Assembly (NCBI GenBank): GCA_905209455.1
Contig: CAJLTA010000043.1
Span: forward strand, 1-6,869
Length of the DNA: 6,869 bases
Reading direction: 5' to 3'
Origin: an uncultured Collinsella sp.
GTDB lineage: Bacteria; Actinomycetota; Coriobacteriia; Coriobacteriales; Coriobacteriaceae
This document shows, in pieces, positions 1 to 5,946 of this stretch (positions are counted from its first letter, which is position 1; every line of letters begins with the position of its first letter). A model generated the notes under the pieces. It did no database searches and had not been told where the DNA came from. It saw only the letters and a program-made list of their open reading frames with translations. Made by a program: the position numbers and the translations under genes.

Positions 1-2
1 CA

Positions 3-50
3 TCGACCTGCGCCGATGTCCCCAACGTGGACACACATTTTGTCCTATAA
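3..50 (+). CDS. Possible C-terminal tail of an upstream gene (partial)
   Basis: Reading from base 3, the frame is open to a TAA at 48-50 and gives the tail STCADVPNVDTHFVL. The codons are mostly C- or G-ending in the first two thirds, as in the coding genes here, and a strong terminator follows 86 bp later, which fits the 3' end of a + strand gene entering from the left. The evidence is thin. Another frame, starting at base 1, is also open to a TAA at 127-129, and sixteen codons cannot identify a family. Bases 51-136 hold only short repeats (CGGACTG twice, at about 69 and 108) and no recognisable RNA gene. Confidence 0.3.
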   Translation, partial: STCADVPNVDTHFVL

Positions 51-136
51 GCCCAACCTTATGCCTCTCGGACTGTCCCGGCCCTCTCGGGTCCTGAGCG
101 CGACACACCGGACTGGGTTATCTGAATAAATATGGT

Positions 137-163
137 GAAGGCCCCTTTCGGGGCCTTCTTTTT
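137..163 (+). terminator. Rho-independent terminator for an upstream + strand gene
   Basis: A perfect 9-bp stem (GAAGGCCCC at 137-145 pairing with GGGGCCTTC at 150-158) closes a TTTC loop and is followed directly by five T residues (159-163). The T-tract lies on the + strand side, so it ends a transcript coming from the left. Read from murB, the hairpin has a GAAA tetraloop but no T-tract after it, so it would be a poor terminator for murB. The element overlaps the murB stop codon by 2 bases. Confidence 0.88.
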
Positions 164-1124
164 ATAAAAATTCGCCGACTCGGTGGACTTCGGGTTCTAG
201 GTCTACGTTGAATTGGTCTTTGACGGTTGCCTGGATGTGGCGGATGAGTTCGTCGACATCGGCGGCGGTGGCGTGGTCGGCGTTGACGATGAAGCCGCAG
301 TGCTTCTCGCTCACCTGCGCGCCGCCAACGGCGTGTCCTCGCAGGCCGGCATCCATGATGAGTTTGCCGGCAAAGTAACCCTCGGGGCGCTTGAAAGTGG
401 AGCCGGCACTCGGCATGTCGAGCGGCTGCTTGTCCTCGCGGCGCTGGCGGTAGTCGTCCATGTCGGCCTTGATCATCGCGGCGTTGCCCGGGGCGAGATT
501 GAAGGTGGCCGAAAGCACGATAAAGCCGTCATCGGCGATGCGGCTCTTTCGATAACCCAGGTTGAGCTCGTCGACATCGAACTCGATGATATTGCCGCTG
601 CCGCGGGTGCCGTCGTCGAGCTGGCGAGCGGGTTTGTAGACGCGCACGGACTCCAGCACATCGGCCATGCAGGCACCGTAGGCACCGGCGTTCATGTAGC
701 AGGCGCCGCCGACCGATCCGGGGATGCCCGAGATGGGCTCCATGCCGGTGAGGCCGGCCTCGGCTGCCGCAGCGGCGACATCGGAAAGCAAGGCGCCGGC
801 TGCCGCCGTGACGTGCGTGCCGTCGACCGTAATGTCGGAGAGTCCCTCGCCCAGCGCCACGACGACGCCACGGATGCCCTTGTCGCCGACGAGCAGGTCG
901 GAGCCGTTGCCCACGATGGTGAGGGGCAGATCGCAGCGATAGCAGGTATCGAGCGTGGCGACGAGGCCCTGCTCGGTATCGGGCGTGACAAAGACGTCGG
1001 CCGGGCCGCCGATCTTAAACGTGGTGTGCTCGCGCATGGGCTCGCTCATCAGCACGTTGTCGTCGCCGGCAACGCCAGCAAGTGCGCACAGCAGGTCCTC
1101 GTTAAAAAAGTCGTTCTCGTGCAT
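162..1124 (-). CDS. murB: UDP-N-acetylenolpyruvoylglucosamine reductase (UDP-N-acetylmuramate dehydrogenase), type II
   Basis: MurB is a cytoplasmic FAD enzyme that reduces UDP-GlcNAc-enolpyruvate with NADPH to UDP-MurNAc, the second committed step of peptidoglycan precursor synthesis. The 320-aa product shows the FAD-domain motifs in order: TTFKIGG (34-40), GNGSDLL (72-78) and the GIPGSVGG...MNAGAYG loop (133-150). It also has YRKSR (191-195), the catalytic-serine motif AGSTF with S242, FAGKLI (251-256), and a C-terminal PEVHR with E312 where the catalytic glutamate is expected. GSTF followed by GYFAGKLI matches the shorter type II (Staphylococcus-like) form. I chose the ATG at 1124 because AAAAGGCGG lies 8 nt upstream. 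An in-frame TTG at 1169 would add 15 residues and also has a purine-rich site before it, so that start is not excluded. The gene is divergent from the LacI gene and convergent with whatever lies to the left. Confidence 0.96.
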   Translation of the reverse strand: MHENDFFNEDLLCALAGVAGDDNVLMSEPMREHTTFKIGGPADVFVTPDTEQGLVATLDTCYRCDLPLTIVGNGSDLLVGDKGIRGVVVALGEGLSDITVDGTHVTAAAGALLSDVAAAAAEAGLTGMEPISGIPGSVGGACYMNAGAYGACMADVLESVRVYKPARQLDDGTRGSGNIIEFDVDELNLGYRKSRIADDGFIVLSATFNLAPGNAAMIKADMDDYRQRREDKQPLDMPSAGSTFKRPEGYFAGKLIMDAGLRGHAVGGAQVSEKHCGFIVNADHATAADVDELIRHIQATVKDQFNVDLEPEVHRVGEFL

Positions 1125-1132
1125 ACGAATAT

Positions 1133-1141
1133 CCGCCTTTT
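1133..1141 (-). promoter_or_regulatory. Ribosome binding site deciding the murB start
   Basis: On the minus strand AAAAGGCGG precedes ATG (1124) by 8 nt, a near match to AAGGAGG. The alternative TTG start at 1169 has AGGTGGGG about 4 nt upstream. The ATG is preferred because of the codon, the spacing, and a TATATT box at 1168-1173 which, if used as the -10, would start the transcript downstream of the TTG. Confidence 0.55.
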
Positions 1142-1167
1142 GGTGGTCGTTGTCATCAATCGATTGC

Positions 1168-1173
1168 AATATA
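1168..1173 (-). promoter_or_regulatory. Possible -10 box of the murB promoter
   Basis: TATATT on the minus strand lies about 44 bp upstream of the chosen murB ATG, at a normal distance for a short leader. No good -35 hexamer is seen 16-18 bp further upstream, and there is no TGn extension, so this call rests on the -10 alone. Confidence 0.3.
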
Positions 1174-1228
1174 CCCCACCTGGACGGATTTGGTGCGCTG
1201 GCGGCGATAAAACAGCCGTCTACCGGAT

Positions 1229-1245
1229 TGGTAAAGTGTTTATCA
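1229..1245. promoter_or_regulatory. Candidate operator palindrome for the LacI-family regulator
   Basis: TGGTAAAGTGTTTATCA is a 17-bp palindrome with odd centre in which 6 of 8 symmetric pairs match (perfect core TAAA-gtg-TTTA, outer TG...CA). The ends TG...CA and the length fit LacI-family operators, although the central CG common in that family is absent. It ends 21 bp before the -10 box of the LacI gene, covering the -35 region, a position suited to autorepression. Binding by this protein is inference. Confidence 0.4.
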
Positions 1246-1266
1246 CCGAGGTAGAGGGGTAGTCGC

Positions 1267-1272
1267 TATACT
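1267..1272 (+). promoter_or_regulatory. -10 box of the LacI-family regulator gene
   Basis: TATACT, one mismatch from TATAAT, lies 35 bp upstream of the ATG at 1308. The sequence 17 bp upstream (CACCGA) is a poor -35 box, so the promoter may be weak or activator-dependent. The ribosome binding site GGAAGGAG follows at 1296-1303, 4 nt before the start. Confidence 0.5.
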
Positions 1273-1307
1273 TTCAAGAGATTGCGCGTAAACCCGGAAG
1301 GAGCGAG

Positions 1308-2336
1308 ATGGCCAACAAAGTCACCCTCAAGCAGATCGCCCAGGAGGTGGGGCTTTCCCCCTCGTCGGTCTCGCTTGTGCTCAATAATCGGCCCTGTCGC
1401 ATCTCGGAAGAAAACCGTAAACTCATCAAGGAGGTCGCGGCGCGCAACCACTATGTTCCCAACCAGATTGCGCGTAGTCTGGTCATGCGCGAGTCGCGCA
1501 CGCTGGGCCTTATCGTCCCTAACATCGAGAGCCGCTTTTTTGCCTCGCTCGCCGGTAGCCTGGAAAAGCGCTGCCGCGAGGACGGCTATGCGCTCTTCAT
1601 TACCAGCTCGGGTGGAAGTGCCGACGACGATCTGGAGCTGCTGCGCCAGCTGGTAACGCGCGGCGTTGATGGCGTCTTCCTGGTTGTGGGCGACGAGTTC
1701 TCCGACGACCGCGCCCTGCGCGAAGAAGTCAGCCATCTGCCTATCCCTGCCGTGATGGTCGACCGTGCCATTGAGGGGCTCGAGTGCGACAAGGTGATGT
1801 TCGACCACGAGATGGGTGGCTACATGGCCACTCGCTATCTGATCGAGCAGGGCCACCGTCGCATTGCCTGCTTGGTTAACGCGCGCCGTTCCAATACGGG
1901 GCGTAAGCGACTTGCCGGCTATGAGCGCGCGCTGCGCGAGGTTGGCCTGCCTATCGACGCACGTTTGGAGTTTGAGAGCGAGTACTACATTCCGAGTGCC
2001 TACGAGGCCTCGGAGGCGGTGCTCGCAACTGATGCCACCGCTGTGTTCGCAAGTTCGGATAACATCGCCCTCGGTCTGCTCAAGCGCTTGCACGAGATGG
2101 GGAAGAGCATCCCGGGCGACATCTCGGTGGTGAGTTACGACAACTCGGCCGCCGACGTTCTCTTTGAGCCGGCGCTGACCGCGATTGAGCAGGATCCTGG
2201 TGTCCTTGCGGAGCATGCTTTTGGCTGTATGTCCAAGCGTCTTGCCGGTAGGGGCGGCAGGCGTGCCGAAGAAGTCGTTCTGGAGCCGGCGCTTATCGTT
2301 AAGGGCAGCGTGCTCGAACTTACCGAATGTAGCTAA
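1308..2336 (+). CDS. LacI-family transcriptional regulator
   Basis: This 342-aa protein has the full LacI/GalR layout. An N-terminal helix-turn-helix (VTLKQIAQEVGLSPSSVSLVL, about residues 5-25) is followed by the hinge-helix motif NQIARSL (52-58), whose Leu intercalates in the DNA minor groove in this family. A periplasmic-binding-protein-like sensor domain runs from about residue 63 to the end. Late family landmarks are GRKRLAGY, VFASSDNIALGLL, and IPGDISVVSYDN followed by PALTAIEQ, the usual dimer and effector-site region. Length is standard. The ATG is set by GGAAGGAG 4 nt upstream and by HTH position. Members usually repress sugar or nucleoside catabolism genes. The effector cannot be told from sequence, and no sugar gene is directly adjacent: murB is divergent and a long non-coding stretch follows. 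It may therefore act at a distance or on itself through the palindrome upstream. Confidence 0.94.
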   Translation: MANKVTLKQIAQEVGLSPSSVSLVLNNRPCRISEENRKLIKEVAARNHYVPNQIARSLVMRESRTLGLIVPNIESRFFASLAGSLEKRCREDGYALFITSSGGSADDDLELLRQLVTRGVDGVFLVVGDEFSDDRALREEVSHLPIPAVMVDRAIEGLECDKVMFDHEMGGYMATRYLIEQGHRRIACLVNARRSNTGRKRLAGYERALREVGLPIDARLEFESEYYIPSAYEASEAVLATDATAVFASSDNIALGLLKRLHEMGKSIPGDISVVSYDNSAADVLFEPALTAIEQDPGVLAEHAFGCMSKRLAGRGGRRAEEVVLEPALIVKGSVLELTECS

Positions 2337-2365
2337 GCGTACTTGTTTGTTTGCATAGATTGCAT

Positions 2366-2378
2366 GCGGAGTGTCCGC
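2366..2378 (+). terminator. Small GC hairpin, possible weak terminator of the LacI gene
   Basis: GCGGA-GTG-TCCGC forms a 5-bp stem with a 3-nt loop, 29 bp after the stop codon, followed by TATTT. The stem is short and the T-run broken, so termination here would be weak. Confidence 0.3.
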
Positions 2379-2390
2379 TATTTGCCGGCG

Positions 2391-2463
2391 GGGCCGGGGC
2401 GCCTGCCTTGTTTTGAGGAGTTCGCGGAGCCCACTTCTCAAAACAAGGCAGGCGCCCCGGCCC
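2391..2463. repeat. Long intergenic inverted repeat (30-bp arms, 13-nt loop)
   Basis: The left arm (2391-2420) and right arm (2434-2463) are complementary over 30 bp, with a single G.T pair (2418 with 2436). They are separated by the 13-nt loop TTCGCGGAGCCCA. The outer half is GC-rich (GGGCCGGGGCGCCTGCC) and the inner half is CTTGTTTTGAG. No T-tract follows on either strand, so it is not a standard intrinsic terminator. It lies in the non-coding gap between the LacI gene and the next + strand gene. Options are a dispersed palindromic repeat (REP- or MITE-like), a transcript-stabilising or processing hairpin, or a factor-dependent terminator. No ends typical of an insertion sequence or obvious target-site duplication are visible. 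Confidence 0.9.
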
Positions 2464-2538
2464 TCGTCCGTTAACTCTTCCGCTGGGCGAGCCATAGACG
2501 CCGCGCACCGATAGGGTAAGGCAGCGGCTTGAAATTGG

Positions 2539-2547
2539 TGCTATATT
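2539..2547 (+). promoter_or_regulatory. Extended -10 promoter for the 162-aa protein gene
   Basis: TGCTATATT is an extended -10 element (TGn followed by TATATT). No -35 hexamer is seen at the normal distance, which is usual for this promoter class. It sits 37 bp before the ATG at 2585 and could drive the 162-aa protein and both GntR genes, as no terminator is seen between them. Confidence 0.5.
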
Positions 2548-2584
2548 CAGCTTGAGTTGTTTAATGCTAGTACGGGAGGCTGAT

Positions 2585-3073
2585 ATGGGGCTGTTCAAGA
2601 AGAAAAACCCGCAGGATGCCTTTGATCCCGATGTGTTTACCATCACGGATACGATTTTGGACCCGCCGCGGTTTACGTTTTTGCCGGCTATCTACCAGGA
2701 TGCCACGCGTCGCAAGTGGGCCGTGCATCAGCGCGGCGGCGAGCCGAAGATTTTTGACTATGCGGACGTGCTGCAGTGCGAAGTGGCCGAGGCGGGCGAT
2801 CCGGAGGCCGAAGAAGCGGTCTCTAAACAGGAATTTGCCCAGCGTATCCTGGCAAATCCTGCCAAGGCGGCGAAAATAAACGCTGCCAAGCGTAATATGT
2901 GTCTTGGTATGGGCGTTGTTGTGGCGGTTCAGACGGGAAAAGACGAGGTTTCCAAATTAGAGATTCCCGTTATGACCGACGAAGTCAAACGCGATTCAAG
3001 TCTATATAAGTCGTATCGGAATGTCGCCGAGAAGATCAAGGCCGAATTTGATGCCATGGGAGGGCTGGCCTAA
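2585..3073 (+). CDS. Protein of unknown function, 162 aa, possible DUF4428/PH-like fold
   Basis: I do not recognise this protein with certainty. The ATG at 2585 is preceded by GGGAGG with 5-nt spacing, so earlier in-frame starts are unlikely. The product begins with a basic stretch (MGLFKKK) and has no signal peptide or membrane segment. A probable beta-rich part (about 28-67: FTFLPAIYQDATRRKWAVHQ, then KIFDYADVLQCEV) is followed by an acidic, Ala/Glu-rich linker (68-100). A second beta part comes next (106-130) and then a closing helix (about 139-158). This order recalls the small PH-like domain in DUF4428-type proteins of Firmicutes and Actinobacteria, where strands reporting kW and a 'dV...e' step are followed by a late S-x-x-Y helix. 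That resemblance is from memory and tentative. The GntR gene starts 38 bp downstream, so co-transcription is plausible. Confidence 0.8.
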   Translation: MGLFKKKNPQDAFDPDVFTITDTILDPPRFTFLPAIYQDATRRKWAVHQRGGEPKIFDYADVLQCEVAEAGDPEAEEAVSKQEFAQRILANPAKAAKINAAKRNMCLGMGVVVAVQTGKDEVSKLEIPVMTDEVKRDSSLYKSYRNVAEKIKAEFDAMGGLA

Positions 3074-3111
3074 TTTTGGCGGCATACGTTTCTGAATGAG
3101 GAGTCTGTGCA

Positions 3112-3879
3112 ATGGCAGGCGAACCTTATGCAATTCCCCCCAAAGATCGTGCTGTTGAGGGAATTCTTTGGTATATCCAGCACCATCAGCTTGCCGGCGG
3201 CGATCGCCTGCCGGCCGAGCGCGTGCTGTGCGAAGAGATTGGCGTTTCGCGTACGGCGTTGCGTGCCGGTATCACGCGGCTCATCTCGTGTGGAACGCTC
3301 GAGAGCCGTCGCGGATCGGGTACGTATGTGTGTCCTCCCAAGCCGTTGAACATCTTCCAGGAAACGTATAACTTTTCCGATGCTGTACGGACTGCCGGCC
3401 TGCACCCCTCTTCTCGTCTGGTTTCCACCGGGACCATCGAGGCGGATGAGGCGCTTGCCGACAAGCTTGGGGTGGCTGTAGGCGCTCCCTTGCTCCGCAT
3501 GCAGCGCGTTCGACTTATTGAGGGCGAGCCGGCGTCAATCGAGACCGCTCACGTTAACCTGTCCCTGTGCCCATCGCTTCCCGAACACGATTTTGAGTGT
3601 GAGAGCCTTTACGATGTCTTGCTCAAAGAAGGTGGCGTGCGTGTTGAGCATGGACGTGAGCATATCTCCATCTCGCGTTTGAACGCCGAAGAGGCCGAGC
3701 TGCTCCAGCAAGAAGAGGGAACGCCGGTGTTCTATGAGAGCTCGATCGAATTTGATAAGGACATGCGTTTTGTGGAGCATTGCAAATCGGTGATTTTGCC
3801 CACAAAGTTCCGCTTTGCCGATAACGGCGAAGAGAACGGCGTGAGGAGCGTGGCAGGTGAACAATGGCTGAAACAGTAG
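3112..3879 (+). CDS. GntR-family regulator with UTRA effector domain (HutC/FrlR type), first of a pair
   Basis: This 255-aa regulator has an N-terminal winged helix (about 12-75). The recognition-helix region is VSRTALRAGITRLI and the wing is ESRRGSGTYV, preceded by the family signature DRLPAERVLCEEIG. A UTRA ligand-binding domain follows (about 88-235), with the landmarks LLRMQRVRLIEGEPASIETAHV, SLYDVLLKEGG and FVEHCKSVILP. UTRA regulators usually sense phosphorylated sugars or amino-acid derivatives and release their operators. FrlR of the E. coli fructoselysine operon is of this type. The start is set by GAGGAG 8 nt upstream. Its 3' end overlaps the next regulator gene by 16 nt in another frame, which implies translational coupling. 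The tail after about residue 238 has no counterpart in the second regulator. Effector and target are inferred only from the SIS enzymes downstream. Confidence 0.93.
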   Translation: MAGEPYAIPPKDRAVEGILWYIQHHQLAGGDRLPAERVLCEEIGVSRTALRAGITRLISCGTLESRRGSGTYVCPPKPLNIFQETYNFSDAVRTAGLHPSSRLVSTGTIEADEALADKLGVAVGAPLLRMQRVRLIEGEPASIETAHVNLSLCPSLPEHDFECESLYDVLLKEGGVRVEHGREHISISRLNAEEAELLQQEEGTPVFYESSIEFDKDMRFVEHCKSVILPTKFRFADNGEENGVRSVAGEQWLKQ

Positions 3880-4577
3880 ATGCCACCCCGGTTTATATGC
3901 GCATTCGACGCCGCATCGAGGAACGTATCGAGCGCGGTATATATCCCACGGGTTCCATGATTCCGTCCGAAAAAGACCTTGCCGAGGAATTTGGTACGAC
4001 ACGCTTGACCATCCGAAGCGCTGTCGATGAGCTGGTTCAGCGCGGGCAGATTCGCCGTGTTCGGGGAAAAGGTGCCTTTGTGGCGCAGAAAGTACCTGCT
4101 TTTTTTGAACGCACGGTCGGTTTCCGTGAATCGGTCCGTGCTTCGGGCGGCGAGCCGTCCGTCCGTATTCTCGCGCGTTCCAAGCGTTATGTGGGGCCAT
4201 ATTACGCCGACCTGTTTGGCATCGCCGAGGACGACCTGCTCTATTCCGTTCGACGCCTGAACTGCATAAACGGTAGCCCCGTATCGATTGAGACGGCGCT
4301 GATTCCCTGCCTGCTGTTCCCAACCATCGAAGAAATCGACGTGTCGGTGTTCAGTCTGTACGAGACCTATGAGATGTTGGGTCGAAAGCCGGTCATGGCA
4401 CAGGAAAAGCTCAATATCGAAGCGCTGGGCGCACGAGACGCCGGTCTGCTTGGGTTGGAGCAAGGTGACCTTGCCCTGCTGCTGGAGTGCGTGAGTTACG
4501 ACGCGAGTGGCCAAGCAATTGAGTACGTCAAGTCATTTAACCGCGGCGATGCGGGTGGATACACCTATACGTACTAG
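3864..4577 (+). CDS. GntR-family regulator with UTRA effector domain, second of a pair
   Basis: This 237-aa protein has the same architecture as its upstream neighbour but is clearly diverged. Its winged helix (about 8-75) starts PVYMRIRRRIEERI and carries MIPSEKDLAEEFG, the recognition region TTRLTIRSAVDELV and the wing RRVRGKGAFV. Its UTRA domain (about 85-230) has LLYSVRRLNCINGSPVSIET and SLYETYEMLG, then AIEYVKSFNRGD near the end, the usual UTRA closing strand. The ATG lies inside the end of the previous gene, with AGGTGA (3855-3860) 3 nt upstream. The different recognition helices suggest different operators, or a heteromeric or hierarchical arrangement. The SIS gene starts 193 bp downstream after a region with GntR-type palindromes, so this protein is a good candidate to control it. 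Confidence 0.94.
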   Translation: MAETVDATPVYMRIRRRIEERIERGIYPTGSMIPSEKDLAEEFGTTRLTIRSAVDELVQRGQIRRVRGKGAFVAQKVPAFFERTVGFRESVRASGGEPSVRILARSKRYVGPYYADLFGIAEDDLLYSVRRLNCINGSPVSIETALIPCLLFPTIEEIDVSVFSLYETYEMLGRKPVMAQEKLNIEALGARDAGLLGLEQGDLALLLECVSYDASGQAIEYVKSFNRGDAGGYTYTY

Positions 4578-4623
4578 CTGGTGTTTTTGTATAACGGCTG
4601 GGAAAACTAAACGATCCTGACCG

Positions 4624-4659
4624 TTGAGCCAGCTGTATATACAACCTTACAGGGCTCAA
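4624..4659. repeat. Inverted repeat framing the GTATATAC palindrome
   Basis: TTGAGCC (4624-4630) and GGCTCAA (4653-4659) form perfect 7-bp arms around a 22-bp interior that contains TGTATATACA. A nearby direct repeat, GACCGTT, occurs at 4619-4625 and 4664-4670. No T-run follows the right arm, so it is not a clear terminator of the GntR pair. It may be part of a composite regulatory site or an RNA stem in the leader. Confidence 0.4.
4634..4643. promoter_or_regulatory. Candidate GntR/UTRA operator TGTATATACA
   Basis: TGTATATACA is a perfect 10-bp palindrome and contains GTATATAC, which fits the GT-n-TA-n-AC pattern known for the HutC/UTRA branch. It resembles the TreR-type operator TTGTATATACAA. 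It stands between the two GntR genes and the first SIS gene. The TATATA/TATACA core could also double as a -10 box, but no convincing -35 goes with it. Confidence 0.5.
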
Positions 4660-4700
4660 AATCGACCGTTCACCGAAGGGAATAAATTAATCGACAAAGA

Positions 4701-4749
4701 GGTATCAAAAAGCCGTAACCTGTAATCGTGATTGGTATCAAATACTAAT
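4701..4749. promoter_or_regulatory. Second candidate GntR operator with direct repeat upstream of the SIS gene
   Basis: ATTGGTATCAAATACTAAT (4731-4749) is a 19-bp imperfect palindrome with 7 of 9 symmetric pairs matching (GTAT...ATAC core). It ends 9 bp before the ribosome binding site. Its left half, GGTATCAAA, occurs again at 4701-4709, 33 bp upstream on the same face of the helix to within about a turn fraction. Such a position next to the start would suit repression by blocking transcription. I could not assign a reliable -35/-10 pair in this region. Confidence 0.45.
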
Positions 4750-4770
4750 GATTTGTTGGGAGGTGAGACG

Positions 4771-5886
4771 ATGAAGATGCTCGATTACGTTCAACTCGCC
4801 CATGTGCGTATGGGAGAGAACCTCGAGTGTTCGTCTGAGCTGGTAGCGCAGCTCGTTGATATTTTCCAGTCTGGTTCTTTTAACGCACTGCGTATCGTTG
4901 CTTCGGGTTCGTCGCGCCATGCCGCCGATTGCGCCCGCGATTACCTGCAAGACGCGCTGCAGATGCAGGTATCCGTTGTGACGCCCGAGGCCTTCGTCGA
5001 TTTTGAGCACATCTATCCGCAGCATGCGCTCAACATCGCCGTCTCTCAGAGCGGCTATTCGACCAATACGATTGCGGCGCTCGATTACATGCGCGCGCAC
5101 GATATGCCTGCGGTTGCGCTCACGGCAAATGTCGAGGCTCCCATCAAGGAGCACACTGACATCGTTCTTGACTACGGCGTGGGCGTCGAGTCGGTGGACT
5201 TTGTGACCTTGGGCGTCGAGGTCCTCGTTGAGTACCTGGTGCTCTTTGGTATTTACGGCGGTCAGGCGCGCGGAACGATTGACGCCAAGGGCGTTGCCCA
5301 GCGTCTTGACGACCTGCGCGAGGCTATCCAGGCCAATGCCGTGATGTGCAAGACCGCCGAGGCATATGTCCAAGACCACATGCTCGAGCTTTCTGAGCAC
5401 ACGCCCGCTATGGTCGTCGGCAACGGCCCCAACTATGGTGTTGCCGAGGAGGCAGCGCTCAAGCTGAGCGAGACCATCAAGATTCCTGCCATGCATCACG
5501 AAGGCGAGGAGTTCGTCCACGGTCCCGAGATGCAGATCGTTCCGGGCTATCTGGTGTTTATTGTCGACGATCCGCAGGGGTCGGAGCGTCTTGCGAATAT
5601 CGCCGATGCGCTATCGAACGTTACGACAAAAACGGTGCTGCTCACGGCCCATCCCAAGGGTGGGGCTCACGAGGTTGTGGTGCCTCAGGTGGCTCCGCTG
5701 CTCAGCGCAATTCCCAATCTCGTGTTCTTCCAGACGATTGCGGCAATAATCGCCGAGCGTCTGAAGTCATGGGACGTTCACCCGTATCTCGATGCTGTCT
5801 CCAAGCAAATGGAGGTCAAGGCAGAGGGCTACGAAGAGTCAGTCAATGCGCTTAAGGCCAAAGCGGCCGAGTGTTACGGAATGTAA
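4771..5886 (+). CDS. Double-SIS sugar-phosphate isomerase/deglycase, GlmS isomerase-like, no glutaminase domain
   Basis: This 371-aa cytoplasmic protein has two sugar isomerase (SIS) domains and matches the C-terminal isomerase half of GlmS in layout. The first domain (about 20-165) shows ASGSSRHAA (44-52) and the phosphate-binding SQSGYSTNT (92-100). The second (about 200-345) shows GNGPNYGVAEEAALKLSE (217-234) and EEFVHGPEM. E234 and H250 are spaced 16 residues apart, like GlmS E488/H504 and FraB E214/H230. The N-terminal glutaminase domain (Cys-1) is absent, so glutamine-dependent synthesis is ruled out. Known relatives of this form are deglycases that split sugar-amine 6-phosphates (FrlB, FraB, GfrE/GfrF) and AgaS-type deaminases. 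Start: the ATG at 4771 has GGGAGGTGA (4758-4766) before it, an excellent ribosome binding site, so the in-frame TTG at 4732 is unlikely. Exact substrate is unknown. It precedes a second SIS gene by 60 bp, probably in one operon. Confidence 0.9.
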   Translation: MKMLDYVQLAHVRMGENLECSSELVAQLVDIFQSGSFNALRIVASGSSRHAADCARDYLQDALQMQVSVVTPEAFVDFEHIYPQHALNIAVSQSGYSTNTIAALDYMRAHDMPAVALTANVEAPIKEHTDIVLDYGVGVESVDFVTLGVEVLVEYLVLFGIYGGQARGTIDAKGVAQRLDDLREAIQANAVMCKTAEAYVQDHMLELSEHTPAMVVGNGPNYGVAEEAALKLSETIKIPAMHHEGEEFVHGPEMQIVPGYLVFIVDDPQGSERLANIADALSNVTTKTVLLTAHPKGGAHEVVVPQVAPLLSAIPNLVFFQTIAAIIAERLKSWDVHPYLDAVSKQMEVKAEGYEESVNALKAKAAECYGM

Positions 5887-5946
5887 GCGGGTTTTGATGC
5901 CCGTTGGCATGGGGGATGTGGAAACAACCCCAGAAAGGAGAGACAA

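Noticed and set aside
51..136. Possible structured RNA gene before the terminator
   Set aside because: The stretch shows only 4-5-bp stems and a CGGACTG direct repeat. I could not fit it to tRNA, SRP RNA, RNase P RNA or tmRNA ends.
213..1262. Long + strand open frame (349 aa) opposite murB
   Set aside because: Its product is low-complexity (V, G, A, D-rich) with no family motifs, and the minus strand in this span encodes a full MurB with all signature motifs.
1266..2495. Long minus strand open frame (409 aa) opposite the LacI gene
   Set aside because: The + strand encodes an intact LacI regulator with HTH, hinge and sensor motifs and a good ribosome binding site. The antisense frame even runs through the inverted repeat and shows no recognisable domain.
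3535..4514. Two overlapping minus strand open frames opposite the GntR genes
   Set aside because: They cross the boundary between the two regulators and have no domain features, while both + strand proteins are complete GntR/UTRA members.
4578..4770. glmS ribozyme or other riboswitch upstream of the GlmS-like gene
   Set aside because: The conserved glmS ribozyme start (AGCGCC...GAACU-like) and core are not visible. The palindromes fit protein operators better, and the gene lacks the glutaminase domain of GlmS.
4738..5520. Minus strand open frame (260 aa) opposite the first SIS gene
   Set aside because: It is a shadow of a gene with clear SIS motifs on the + strand.
5887..5946. Small stems (ATGCC-CGTT-GGCAT at about 5897-5910 and GGGG/CCCC nearby) between the two SIS genes
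   Set aside because: The stems are 4-5 bp, with no T-run and no promoter, and are likely to be chance. The gap is treated as an ordinary intra-operon spacer.
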